A DNA stretch of 64,000 nucleotides from Lentzea fradiae (GTDB lineage: Bacteria > Actinomycetota > Actinomycetes > Mycobacteriales > Pseudonocardiaceae). Shown here in pieces: positions 27,073-34,748 of this stretch. The notes beneath the pieces are model-generated. The model saw only the letters and a list, made by a program, of their open reading frames with translations, did no database searches and was not told the origin of the DNA. The stretch is from positions 124,001 to 188,000 of the forward strand of contig NZ_FNCC01000008.1 in NCBI RefSeq assembly GCF_900100955.1. The letters are read 5' to 3'. The translations under genes and the position numbers were made by a program. Position 1 is the stretch's first letter. Every line of letters begins with the position of its first letter.

Positions 27073-28102
27073 CCTGCCGCATGAGGTGTTCGACGGCCGT
27101 CACGGCCGTGGCCAACCTGTCGTGCGTGAGCTTGAGCCACGGCACGCCGCGCCGTTCCAGCTCGCGTTCGAACAGGCCGGTCATCCACTCCCGCAGGTGC
27201 TCGCCGTCGCGCCAGCCGTCCTGTTCGAACGGAACGCCCGCGTGGTCGGTCAGCAGGTAGAGGTCCGGTTCGGTGCCCTGGAAGACCTCCGGGCGGAACC
27301 CGAGGTAGCGCTCGCCCCACACCGTCGCGGCGAACGCGTCGTTGTCCGCGACGGTCAGTGGCGCCGTCGAGGCCCGGATGCGGCGTTCCTGCTCGTGCGC
27401 AACGTCTTCGAAGTCGCCGAGCGTCCACACCAGACCGTCCACGGTGGCGTCCGGGTCGAACGCGCGTTCGGCGGTGAGCTTGTGCTCGGTGTGCTCACGG
27501 CCGTACTCGGCGATCCAGGGCGCGCCGAAGTGGTCGGCGAGCTGCTTCGACAGCGTCGTGGTGCCGGTGCTCTCGGCGCCGACGACCACGACCTTCCAGC
27601 CGAGCCCGCGTTGCGTGGCGGGGGCGAGGTGGTGCCAGTTCGCGACCGGGTCGGTGCGCACCGCCGTGCCGGAGACCGGGTGGGTGAGGCGGTCGAGGTC
27701 GACGAGCACGTGCTGCGCGCCGAGCCGCCGGGCGAGCTCCTCGCCGTACTTCTCGCTGGAGAACACGGCGTCGACCGGGGTCCGGGCCGGGTCGCCGTCG
27801 GCGATGGCGCGGCGGGCGAGGACCGCGCGCGTCAGCCGGACGTGCTTGTCCCAGATCTCGTCGGAGTCGAAGTCCATCGGGATGTCGTCGAGGTCGCCGA
27901 TGATCCGCACGCCGGGGGTGTGGGCGTGCGTCTCGGTCATCCAGCGCACGCGGTGTTCGAGCGGGAGGGTCTCGTGGGACGCCGCGAGCACGGTGACGGT
28001 CGTGCGTTCGCTGCGCGAGGCCGCGGTCTCGATGAGGTGGTGGTGCCCGTTGTGCGGTGGGTAGAACTTGCCGAGCACGAGCGCGTGTTCGAATTCCTTC
28101 AC
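27041..28102 (-). CDS. nadR: Bifunctional NMN adenylyltransferase / nicotinamide riboside kinase (NadR)
   Basis: 353 residues. N-terminal nucleotidyltransferase: G-K-F-Y-P-P-H-N-G-H-H-H (HxGH-type site, about 11-22). C-terminal kinase: P-loop-like G-A-E-S-T-G-T-T-T. Together they make NMN from nicotinamide riboside and then NAD. Unlike enteric NadR there is no N-terminal helix-turn-helix, so it is not a repressor. GTG 28102 overlaps the pnuC stop (GTGA), giving tight coupling with the transporter that supplies its substrate. Confidence 0.92.
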   Translation of the reverse strand: MKEFEHALVLGKFYPPHNGHHHLIETAASRSERTTVTVLAASHETLPLEHRVRWMTETHAHTPGVRIIGDLDDIPMDFDSDEIWDKHVRLTRAVLARRAIADGDPARTPVDAVFSSEKYGEELARRLGAQHVLVDLDRLTHPVSGTAVRTDPVANWHHLAPATQRGLGWKVVVVGAESTGTTTLSKQLADHFGAPWIAEYGREHTEHKLTAERAFDPDATVDGLVWTLGDFEDVAHEQERRIRASTAPLTVADNDAFAATVWGERYLGFRPEVFQGTEPDLYLLTDHAGVPFEQDGWRDGEHLREWMTGLFERELERRGVPWLKLTHDRLATAVTAVEHLMRQDVARGSRSRA

Positions 28103-28671
28103 GCCGGCACCTCGTCGCTCTTCAGGTCCTTGAGCCAGTTCCGCAACCCCAGCACGCACAACATCATGAACCCCACGTACAACACAGCCGTCAGGTACAA
28201 CTCCTTGTAGGCGTAGAGCGGTACGTAGATGACGTCGGCCGCGATCCACAGCCACCAGCACTCCACCTTCTTGCGCGCCTGACCCCAGGTGGCGAGCAGC
28301 GACAGGACCGTGGTGACGGCGTCCCAGAAGGGCACTGTGGACTCGGTGAACGTGATGAGGACCCAGTGCAGCAACGCGGTGCCGAGCACGCCGGCGACCG
28401 CGAGCCAGACCCACTGCGGGGTCGTCGTGCGGCTGACGTGCAGCGTGCTGTGGCTTTCGCCGCCCCGCACCCACGCCCACCAGCCGTAGACCGCGAGCAC
28501 CATGTAGACGACCTGGAGGCCGGAGTCCGCGTACAGGCCGCTGGTCCAGAACAGCACCAGGAACGCGATGTTGTTCGCGATGCCGATGGGCCAGTTCCAG
28601 GGGTTCTGCCTGGCGACCAGCCACACGCACAGTGCTCCGGTGACGAAGCCTGCTACCTCAACGGGTGACAC
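28099..28671 (-). CDS. pnuC: Nicotinamide riboside transporter PnuC
   Basis: 190 residues with seven hydrophobic segments and PnuC features: N-P-W-N-W-P-I-G-I-A-N-N, Y-G-W-W-A-W, and W-W-L-W-I-A-A-D-V-I-Y-V-P-L-Y near the end. It facilitates entry of nicotinamide riboside, which NadR phosphorylates and traps. GTG 28671 is chosen because AAGGAG lies 5 bases upstream; the longer frame would run across the LexA box. It is divergent from the radical SAM gene, with the box 21 bases from its start. Confidence 0.92.
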   Translation of the reverse strand: MSPVEVAGFVTGALCVWLVARQNPWNWPIGIANNIAFLVLFWTSGLYADSGLQVVYMVLAVYGWWAWVRGGESHSTLHVSRTTTPQWVWLAVAGVLGTALLHWVLITFTESTVPFWDAVTTVLSLLATWGQARKKVECWWLWIAADVIYVPLYAYKELYLTAVLYVGFMMLCVLGLRNWLKDLKSDEVPA

Positions 28672-28680
28672 GGGCACTCC

Positions 28681-28709
28681 TTGACCGCTGTTCGAACATG
28701 TGTTCGAAT
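28681..28709 (+). promoter_or_regulatory. Promoter of the radical SAM gene with perfect LexA box
   Basis: TTGACC (28681-28686) and TCGAAT (28704-28709) are 17 bases apart and predict a start at the GTG at 28717, so the mRNA may be leaderless. TCGAAC-ATGT-GTTCGA at 28692-28707 matches the actinobacterial SOS consensus at all 12 defined positions; flanking T and A extend it to 14. LexA bound here would cover the spacer and -10, and could also block the divergent pnuC promoter. Confidence 0.85.
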
Positions 28710-28716
28710 CGATGTC

Positions 28717-30693
28717 GTGCGATGGGACGGGCAAAAACTCGAGGCAGAGCCGCAACAGGCACTACCGGGGCTACCGGGACTGGTGCGCAGCGTACGAACA
28801 CCGGAGTTCGCGGACGTGGTGTTCCACGAGGTCCGCGCCAAGTCCGTGCTGAACGGGGTGCCGGGGTCGTCGCTGCCCTTCTCGTGGACGGTGAACCCGT
28901 ACCGCGGCTGTTCGCACGCCTGCACCTACTGTCTGGCCGGCGACACGCCGATCCTCCTGGCCAACGGTCGCACGAAACCGTTGGCGGAGCTGCGGGAGGG
29001 CGATGAGATCTACGGCACCGAGCTCACCGGCAACTACCGGCGGTACAAGCTCACCACGGTTCTCGCGCACTGGGAGACGCGCAAGGAGGCGTACCGGCTG
29101 ACGCTGGAGGACGGCACGACCGTCGTCGCGTCCGGGGACCACCGGTTCCTGACCGACCGCGGCTGGAAGCACGTGACGGGCGAGACGTCCGGCACCGGCA
29201 GGCGTCCGCACCTGACGACCGGCAACAAGCTGATGGGCACGGGGGCTTTCGTCGAGCAGCCCACCGTGACCGACGACTACCGCCGCGGCTACCTGCGCGG
29301 CGTGGTCGAGGACGAGAACGAGTTCCGCATCCCCCTGGCCGACATCGAGGCCATGGACCGCACGCAGGAGTACCTCGACTACTTCGGCGTGCGAGAAGGG
29401 AGTGGATTTCTGCACCAGGTGCGCGCGCTCGCGTCCTGGCAGATAGCCCCGAACCCGGACTGGCTCAAGGGGTTCCTCGCCGGCGCGTTCGACTACCTCG
29501 GCACCTGCTCGCGCAGCATCCTGCGGATGTCGTCGCGCAGCGCCACCGTCGTCGAGGCGATCTGCCTGGCGCTCAAGCACTTCCACTTCGACTTCGCGGT
29601 CGAGGAGCTGCGCCGCCGCCGCGGCGTGCGGGTCGTGCGGCTGCGCGGCGGGCTGCGGGAGAACCTGCGCTTCTTCCACACCGTCGACCCGGCCATCACC
29701 CGCAAGCGCGACATCGACGGCGTGGCGATCAAGTCGCAGCAGCCGCTGGGCGTCGTCTCCGTCGAGCCGCTGGGGGAGAGGACGCTCTACGACATCACGA
29801 CCGGCACGGGTGACTTCATCGCGAACGGGGTGGTGTCGCACAACTGCTTCGCCCGCAAGACGCACACCTACCTCGACCTCGACTCCGGCCGCGACTTCGA
29901 CACCCAGGTGGTCGTGAAGGTCAACGCGGGGGAGGTGCTGTCGCGCCAGCTGCGGTCGTCGAAGTGGAAGCAGGAGCACGTCGCGCTGGGCACCAACACC
30001 GACCCGTACCAGCGGGCGGAGGGGCGGTACGCCTTGATGCCAGGGATCATCGAGGCGCTCACCGCCTCCCGCACGCCCTTCTCGATCCTCACGAAGGGCA
30101 CGCTGCTGGCGCGCGACCTGCCGCTGCTGTCGGCGGCGGCCGAGGTGGTGCCGGTCGGGATCGCCGTGTCGCTCGCGTTGCTGGACCGCGACCTGCACCG
30201 GTCGCTGGAGCCCGGCACGCCGACGCCCGCCGCGCGGCTGGAGCTGGTGCGCAAGGTGCGCGAGGCCGGTCTGCCGTGCGGGGTGTTCGTGGCGCCGGTG
30301 CTCCCCGAGCTGACGGATTCGGTGGAGCAGCTGGACTTCCTGCTCGAACAGATCGCCGCCGCGGGCGCGACCGGGGTGACGGTGCTGCCGCTGCACCTGC
30401 GGCCGGGCGCCAAGGAGTGGTTCGCCGCGTGGTTGCGGCGCGAGCACCCGGACCTGGTGGAGACGTACCGGTACCTGTACGGCAACCGGTCCTATGTGGA
30501 CAAGCGGTACCGGGTCCGGCTGGCGTCGCGGGTCGCCCCGCTGGTCGAGAAGCACGGTCTCGCGCCGAGCGGGCGTTCCGCCGACGCCGTCACCGGTGTG
30601 CCCGGCGACGACGACGGCGTGTGGCCCGACGGCAGCCTGCCGGTGGGTGTGCCGGCGCCGCGCGTGGACCAGGAACAACTGACCCTGCTGTGA
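28717..30693 (+). CDS. Intein-containing Rv2578c-family radical SAM protein
   Basis: 658 residues as translated; the spliced protein would be about 353. The radical SAM cluster motif is split: C-S-H-A-C-T-Y before the intein and C-F-A-R after it, restoring C-x3-C-x2-C. The host continues with D-L-D-S-G-R-D-F-D-T-Q-V-V-V-K, G-T-N-T-D-P-Y-Q-R-A-E-G-R-Y and I-L-T-K-G-T-L, typical of the SplB-like Rv2578c family, whose reaction is not established. GTG 28717 gives the family start (V-R-W); the frame extends to 28681 but crosses the LexA box. There is no ribosome site, consistent with leaderless translation. The box suggests a DNA-damage role. Confidence 0.92.
   Translation: MRWDGQKLEAEPQQALPGLPGLVRSVRTPEFADVVFHEVRAKSVLNGVPGSSLPFSWTVNPYRGCSHACTYCLAGDTPILLANGRTKPLAELREGDEIYGTELTGNYRRYKLTTVLAHWETRKEAYRLTLEDGTTVVASGDHRFLTDRGWKHVTGETSGTGRRPHLTTGNKLMGTGAFVEQPTVTDDYRRGYLRGVVEDENEFRIPLADIEAMDRTQEYLDYFGVREGSGFLHQVRALASWQIAPNPDWLKGFLAGAFDYLGTCSRSILRMSSRSATVVEAICLALKHFHFDFAVEELRRRRGVRVVRLRGGLRENLRFFHTVDPAITRKRDIDGVAIKSQQPLGVVSVEPLGERTLYDITTGTGDFIANGVVSHNCFARKTHTYLDLDSGRDFDTQVVVKVNAGEVLSRQLRSSKWKQEHVALGTNTDPYQRAEGRYALMPGIIEALTASRTPFSILTKGTLLARDLPLLSAAAEVVPVGIAVSLALLDRDLHRSLEPGTPTPAARLELVRKVREAGLPCGVFVAPVLPELTDSVEQLDFLLEQIAAAGATGVTVLPLHLRPGAKEWFAAWLRREHPDLVETYRYLYGNRSYVDKRYRVRLASRVAPLVEKHGLAPSGRSADAVTGVPGDDDGVWPDGSLPVGVPAPRVDQEQLTLL
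28930..29844 (+). other. Intein (305 residues) with degenerate LAGLIDADG domain
   Basis: The intein spans protein residues 72-376. It starts C-L-A-G-D-T-P-I-L (block A), has a B-block S-G-D-H (His at intein 71) and ends V-V-S-H-N before Cys+1 of the host. The middle (about 115-270) is a LAGLIDADG homing endonuclease. Motif 1 reads L-R-G-V-V-E-D-E-N (122-130), keeping an acid. Motif 2 reads L-A-G-A-F-D-Y-L-G (183-191), with Leu where the catalytic acid should be. Splicing residues look intact but the endonuclease is probably inactive. Confidence 0.9.
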
Positions 30694-30699
30694 TTTCCC

Positions 30700-30737
30700 G
30701 CGAAGTGGAGCGCCCTCTTCCCCGGGGTGCCCTTCGC
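30700..30737. terminator. Weak hairpin between convergent genes
   Basis: GCGAAG (30700-30705) can pair with CTTCGC (30732-30737), with imperfect internal pairing, between the radical SAM gene and the opposite-strand SnoaL-like gene. No T-run is present. This is a tentative terminator. Confidence 0.3.
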
Positions 30738-30744
30738 GCTCTTC

Positions 30745-31089
30745 CTACGCCCAGCCGCCCTGGGCCATCGTCTGGAACTTCCACTCGCCGCCGACCTTCG
30801 TGAGCAGGTCGCCGTAGCGCACCGTGATCCCGTTGATCGTGCCGTCCGTGATCACGAAGACCAGGTTCTCGTTGATGAAGTGCGGCGTCCGCTTGGACTC
30901 CATCCGCACGTCACCGCCCAGCTGGGCCCCCATCTCCTTCAGGAACGTCTCGCGGTCCCACGACGTCGCGGACCCGTCCGTGACCGTGTTGACCGGGAAC
31001 AGGGCCATGTCGGCCATCGCCTCGACGTCCCCCGCCACCGCGAGCGCGTCCCACTTCTCGAACCACTGCATGACCTCGTCGTACGACAT
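30745..31089 (-). CDS. SnoaL/NTF2-like fold protein
   Basis: 114 residues from the ATG at 31089 of a single NTF2-like domain: an N-terminal helix (W-F-E-K-W-D-A-L-A-V-A-G-D-V-E-A-M-A-D-M), then beta strands ending K-V-G-G-E-W-K-F-Q-T-M. Such proteins include enzymes, nutrient binders and toxin-immunity partners; no active site is evident. A -10-like TACAAT ends 7 bases before this ATG, so a leaderless start there is favoured over the in-frame ATG at 31098, which falls inside the -10 region. Confidence 0.8.
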   Translation of the reverse strand: MSYDEVMQWFEKWDALAVAGDVEAMADMALFPVNTVTDGSATSWDRETFLKEMGAQLGGDVRMESKRTPHFINENLVFVITDGTINGITVRYGDLLTKVGGEWKFQTMAQGGWA

Positions 31090-31090
31090 A

Positions 31091-31105
31091 CCGTACATTG
31101 TACGG
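31091..31105 (-). promoter_or_regulatory. Palindrome over the -10 region of the SnoaL-like gene
   Basis: CCGTAC-ATT-GTACGG is a perfect 6-3-6 inverted repeat. On the minus strand it contains TACAAT (31102-31097), which fits a -10 element placing the start at ATG 31089. A regulator bound here would block the promoter. The binding protein is not known. Confidence 0.55.
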
Positions 31106-31108
31106 ACT

Positions 31109-31840
31109 TCATCGCGATCCGACCACCGCGTTGACGTCTTCGCAGGTCACGAGCTTGGCGTTGAGTCCTGCGGCGGCGAACGCGGCGAGCGCGGCCGGTG
31201 CCTGGCGCTCGCTCGTCTCGCTCAGCAGGTGACCGCCGGGCCGTAGCCAGGACACCGCCTGGGCCGCCACGCGCCGCAGCACGTCCAGGCCGTCCGCGCC
31301 GCCGTCGAGGGCGATGCGGGCCTCGTGGTCGCGTGCCTCGACGGGCATGAACCGGATGTCGTCGGTCGGCACGTACGGCACGTTGGCGACCACGACGTCG
31401 ATGGTGCCCTTGAGGTGGGACGGCAGCGCGTCGAACAGGTCGCCCTCGAACACGTTGGTGAGGTTCTGACGCGCGCACGCCACGGCCACGGGGTCGATGT
31501 CGGCGGCGTAGACCGTCGCGTCCGGCAGCCGGTGCCGCAGGACCGCGCCGACCGCGCCCGACCCGCAGCACAGGTCGACGGCGACGGCGGGCTTGAGGTC
31601 GGTGGCCAGGTCGACCAGCAGTTCGGTGCGGTGGCGGGGCACGAACACGCCCTTCGTGACCACGACCCGCTGCCCGCAGAACATCGCCCAGCCGACGACG
31701 TGTTCGAGCGGCAGGCCGCCGACCCGCTGCCGCACGAGCTCTTCCAGGTGCTCCGGGCCGGTGGCGGCCTCTTCCAGGAGCGCGGCCTCGTCCTCGGCGA
31801 ACACGCAGCCGGCGGCCCTCAGTCTGTTCACGGTGTTCAT
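31109..31840 (-). CDS. Putative protein N5-glutamine methyltransferase (HemK-like)
   Basis: 243 residues. The PrmC/HemK-like order is visible: V-P-R-H-R-T-E, SAM motif I D-L-C-C-G-S-G-A-V-G, then A-D-I-D-P-V-A and N-V-P-Y-V-P in place of the usual NPPY. This variant is characteristic of a PrmC-related subfamily whose substrate is not established. It is divergent from tetR, with a palindrome between them. A -10-like TAGCGT (31855-31850) suggests a short or absent leader. Confidence 0.82.
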   Translation of the reverse strand: MNTVNRLRAAGCVFAEDEAALLEEAATGPEHLEELVRQRVGGLPLEHVVGWAMFCGQRVVVTKGVFVPRHRTELLVDLATDLKPAVAVDLCCGSGAVGAVLRHRLPDATVYAADIDPVAVACARQNLTNVFEGDLFDALPSHLKGTIDVVVANVPYVPTDDIRFMPVEARDHEARIALDGGADGLDVLRRVAAQAVSWLRPGGHLLSETSERQAPAALAAFAAAGLNAKLVTCEDVNAVVGSR

Positions 31841-31868
31841 CGCGGAGGGACGCTACTCGGCACATTTA

Positions 31869-31883
31869 CAAGCAGGCTTGACT
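31869..31883 (+). promoter_or_regulatory. Candidate TetR operator overlapping the tetR -35
   Basis: CAAGC-AG-GCTTG (31869-31880) is a perfect inverted repeat whose right arm runs into TTGACT (31878-31883), the -35 of a promoter with a weak -10, AACACT, at 31901-31906. Transcription would then start at the tetR GTG (31914), a leaderless mRNA. The site lies between tetR and the HemK-like gene and could control both. Confidence 0.55.
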
Positions 31884-31913
31884 GTTTGTTTGTTGCGGGG
31901 AACACTCGGCGGC

Positions 31914-32495
31914 GTGGAGACGAGGCAGCGCCAGGCCGACCGCACGCGGGAGACCAAGCGGAAGCTCATGGAGGCGACCGTCGAGTGCCTGGTGGAACGC
32001 GGCTGGTCGGGCACCACGACGACCGAGGTGGCCGAGCGGGCCGGGGTGTCGCGGGGTGCGCAGCTGCACCACTTCCGCACGCGCGGGGAGCTGGTCGCGG
32101 CGGCGGTCGAGCACGTCGGCGCGGAGAGCGTCGAGGTGCTCAAGCGGCGCGCGGAGGTCGTCGAGAAGAGCACGCGTGCCGTGGTGGAGCTGATCGCGGA
32201 CTTCCACGCGAGCGACCTGTTCACCGCGGCGCTGGAGCTGTGGGTGGCCGCGCGAACCGATCCCGAGCTGCGCGAGCAGGTGCTCGAGCTGCAGGCGCGG
32301 CTGGGGCGGGAGACGTACCGGGTCGCGTTGGAGCTGCTCGGCGCCGACGACACCAAGCCCGGTGTGAAGGAAGCGGTGCAGGCGACCCTCGACCTCGTGC
32401 GCGGGCTGGCGCTCGCCAACCAGCTCGGCGATGACACCAAGCGCCGGGCGCACGTCGTGCGCTACTGGGCGCGGATGCTGGAGGAGCAGCTGTGA
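31914..32495 (+). CDS. TetR family regulator of the AtuA/carboxylase operon
   Basis: 193 residues. The N-terminal helix-turn-helix covers about 10-58 ([20 protein letters not shown]), followed by an all-helical ligand domain. As first gene of the operon, overlapping the next by 4 bases, it should control its own expression and that of the catabolic genes. An acyl-CoA ligand is a reasonable inference by analogy with AtuR/LiuR-type regulators. GTG 31914 is preferred although no ribosome site is visible; a leaderless start fits the promoter. Confidence 0.88.
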   Translation: METRQRQADRTRETKRKLMEATVECLVERGWSGTTTTEVAERAGVSRGAQLHHFRTRGELVAAAVEHVGAESVEVLKRRAEVVEKSTRAVVELIADFHASDLFTAALELWVAARTDPELREQVLELQARLGRETYRVALELLGADDTKPGVKEAVQATLDLVRGLALANQLGDDTKRRAHVVRYWARMLEEQL

Positions 32496-33223
32496 TCACG
32501 GAACTGCTGGCCGACCTCGACGCGGAGTCGCGCGAGCTGGACGCGCTGGTGGACGGGGCGGACTGGACGCTGCCGACACCCGCGCGGGGCTGGACGATCG
32601 GGCACCAGATCGGCCATCTCATGTGGACGGACAAGGCGGCGGTCCTCGCGATCACCGACCCCGAGGCGTTCCAGGCCCAGCCGCTCACCGCCGACATCGT
32701 CGACCGGACGGCGGAGGAGGCCGCGGCGCTGCCGGACCTGCTGGAGCAGTGGCGGGCGAGCCGCGCCGAGCTGCGGGAGCACCTCGCCGCGGCGTCCGGG
32801 AAGATCCTGTGGTTCGGGCCGCCGATGAGCCCGGCGTCGATGGCGACCGCGCGGCTCATGGAGACCTGGGCGCACGGGCAGGACGTCGCCGACGCGCTCG
32901 GCGTGGTGCGCGAGCCCACCCCGCGCATCAGGCACGTGTGCCACATCGGCGTGCGGACGATCGGGTTCGCCTTCCTGCTCAACGGTCTCGCGGTGCCGGA
33001 GGTGCCGGTGCGCGTCGAGCTGACCGGGCCCGGCGGCGAGCTGTGGACGTGGGGGCCGGAGGACGCGGAGAACCGCGTCACGGGACCGGCGCTGGACTTC
33101 GCGTGGCTGGTGACGCAGCGGCGCAACCGCAAGGAGCTCGCGGTCGAGGCCGTCGGTGACGTGGCGCAGGAGTGGCTGCCGATCGCGCAGGCGTTCGCGG
33201 GCCCTCCCGGAGGTGGCCGGTGA
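32492..33223 (+). CDS. TIGR03084-type DinB-like metal-binding protein
   Basis: 243 residues resembling the mycothiol maleylpyruvate isomerase/DinB-like four-helix bundle: [14 protein letters not shown] at about 36-49 and E-T-W-A-H-G-Q-D near 130 supply probable metal-binding histidines. TIGR03084-type proteins recur next to AtuA and acyl-CoA genes in actinobacteria. The reaction is unknown, and a mycothiol- or water-dependent step is conceivable. Both ends overlap neighbours by 4 bases. Confidence 0.8.
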   Translation: MITELLADLDAESRELDALVDGADWTLPTPARGWTIGHQIGHLMWTDKAAVLAITDPEAFQAQPLTADIVDRTAEEAAALPDLLEQWRASRAELREHLAAASGKILWFGPPMSPASMATARLMETWAHGQDVADALGVVREPTPRIRHVCHIGVRTIGFAFLLNGLAVPEVPVRVELTGPGGELWTWGPEDAENRVTGPALDFAWLVTQRRNRKELAVEAVGDVAQEWLPIAQAFAGPPGGGR

Positions 33224-34431
33224 CGGCGCTGCGGATCGGCAACGCGTCCGGGTTCTACGGCGACCGCCTGTCGGCGATGCGCGAACAGCTGGAGGGCGGC
33301 GAGCTCGACGTCCTCACCGGCGACTACCTCGCCGAGCTGACCATGCTGATCCTCGGCAGGGACCGCATGAAGGACTCGTCGCTCGGCTACGCCAAGACGT
33401 TCATGCGCCAGATGGAGGACTGTCTCGCGCTCGCGCTCGACCAGGGCGTGAAGATCGTGGTCAACGCGGGCGGGCTCAACCCGGAGGGGCTGGCGCGCAA
33501 GCTGGACGCGAAGGTCGGCTACGTCACGGGCGACGACCTGCGGTCGCGGTTCCCGGAGGCGTTGACCGCCAACGCCTACCTGGGCGCGTGGGAGATCGCG
33601 GAGTGCCTGGAGCAGGGCGCGCAGGTCGTGGTGACCGGCCGGGTCACCGACGCGAGCCTCGTCGTCGGACCGGCCGCGGCGCACTTCGGCTGGGCGCGCG
33701 ACGACTGGGACCGGCTGGCCGGCGCCACCGTCGCGGGTCACGTGCTGGAGTGCGGGACCCAGGCCACGGGCGGCAACTACTCGTTCTTCACCGAGATCGA
33801 CGTGACCCGGCCGGGGTTCCCGATCGCGGAGATCGACGAGGACGGGTCGTGCCTCATCACCAAGCACGAGGGGACGGGTGGCGCGGTCACCGTCGACACC
33901 GTCACCGCGCAGCTGCTCTACGAGATCGGCGCGCCGGAGTACCTCGGGCCGGACGTCACCACGCACTTCGACACGATCCGGCTGGACGAGCACCCGCGCG
34001 GCGTCCGGATCAGCGGCACGAAGGGAAGTCCGCCGCCGGAGACGCTCAAGGTGTGCCTGAACACGTTGGGAGGCTTCCGGAACTCCGCGACGTTCGTCCT
34101 CACCGGACTGGACGTGGAGGAGAAGGCGGAGCTGGTGAAGCGGCAGCTGGTGAACGCCATCGGCGAGGACGGCCTGACATGGACGCTCGCCCGCACCGAC
34201 CGTCCGGACGCCGAGACGGAGGAGCAAGCCAGCGCGTTGCTGCACGTCATGATCAAGACGACGGACCCCAAGCGGGCCAAGGCGTTCAGCCGGTCCGGGA
34301 TCGAGCTGGCGCTGGCCAGCTACCCCGGTTTCCACGTCACGGCGCCGCCGAGCGACGGCACGCCGTTCGGCGTGTACCGGGCGGCGTACGTGCCGCGCGA
34401 CGAGGTCCAGGCCAAGGCGGTGATGCTGTGA
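33220..34431 (+). CDS. AtuA family protein (DUF1446), N-terminal piece
   Basis: 403 residues of the acyclic terpene utilisation AtuA family (DUF1446): [11 protein letters not shown] at the start, [18 protein letters not shown] and [11 protein letters not shown]. AtuA is needed for citronellol/geraniol use in Pseudomonas but its reaction is unresolved. Many AtuA proteins are about 590 residues with a small C-terminal domain; here that domain is a separate gene just downstream. GTG 33220 follows GGAGGTGG and overlaps the previous stop. Confidence 0.88.
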   Translation: MTALRIGNASGFYGDRLSAMREQLEGGELDVLTGDYLAELTMLILGRDRMKDSSLGYAKTFMRQMEDCLALALDQGVKIVVNAGGLNPEGLARKLDAKVGYVTGDDLRSRFPEALTANAYLGAWEIAECLEQGAQVVVTGRVTDASLVVGPAAAHFGWARDDWDRLAGATVAGHVLECGTQATGGNYSFFTEIDVTRPGFPIAEIDEDGSCLITKHEGTGGAVTVDTVTAQLLYEIGAPEYLGPDVTTHFDTIRLDEHPRGVRISGTKGSPPPETLKVCLNTLGGFRNSATFVLTGLDVEEKAELVKRQLVNAIGEDGLTWTLARTDRPDAETEEQASALLHVMIKTTDPKRAKAFSRSGIELALASYPGFHVTAPPSDGTPFGVYRAAYVPRDEVQAKAVML

Positions 34432-34748
34432 AGCGGCCACTGGGCACGATCGCCGGTGCGCGCAGCGGCGACAAGGGCGGGGACGCGAACCTCGGCGTGT
34501 GGGTGCGCAGCGACGCCGCCTACGAGTGGCTGAACGGGTTTCTCACGGTGGAGAAGCTCAAGGAGCTGCTGCCGGAGGCGGGCGAGGTCAGCCGGTACGA
34601 GCTGCCGAACCTGCGCGCCCTCAACTTCGTCCTGCACGGGCTGCTGGGCGACGGGGTCGCGAGCAGCACGCGGTTCGACCCGCAGGCGAAGGCGTTGGGC
34701 GAGTGGTTGCGCAGCAGGGAAGCAGAGATCCCGGAGGAGCTCCTGTGA
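34428..34748 (+). CDS. AtuA C-terminal-like small protein
   Basis: 106 residues corresponding to the small domain found at the C-terminus of longer AtuA proteins: R-S-G-D-K-G-G-D-A-N-L-G-V-W-V near the start, E-V-S-R-Y-E-L-P-N-L-R-A-L-N-F in the middle. GTG 34428 overlaps the AtuA stop by 4 bases, so equal production with AtuA is expected. The two pieces probably form one functional unit (inference). Confidence 0.82.
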   Translation: MKRPLGTIAGARSGDKGGDANLGVWVRSDAAYEWLNGFLTVEKLKELLPEAGEVSRYELPNLRALNFVLHGLLGDGVASSTRFDPQAKALGEWLRSREAEIPEELL

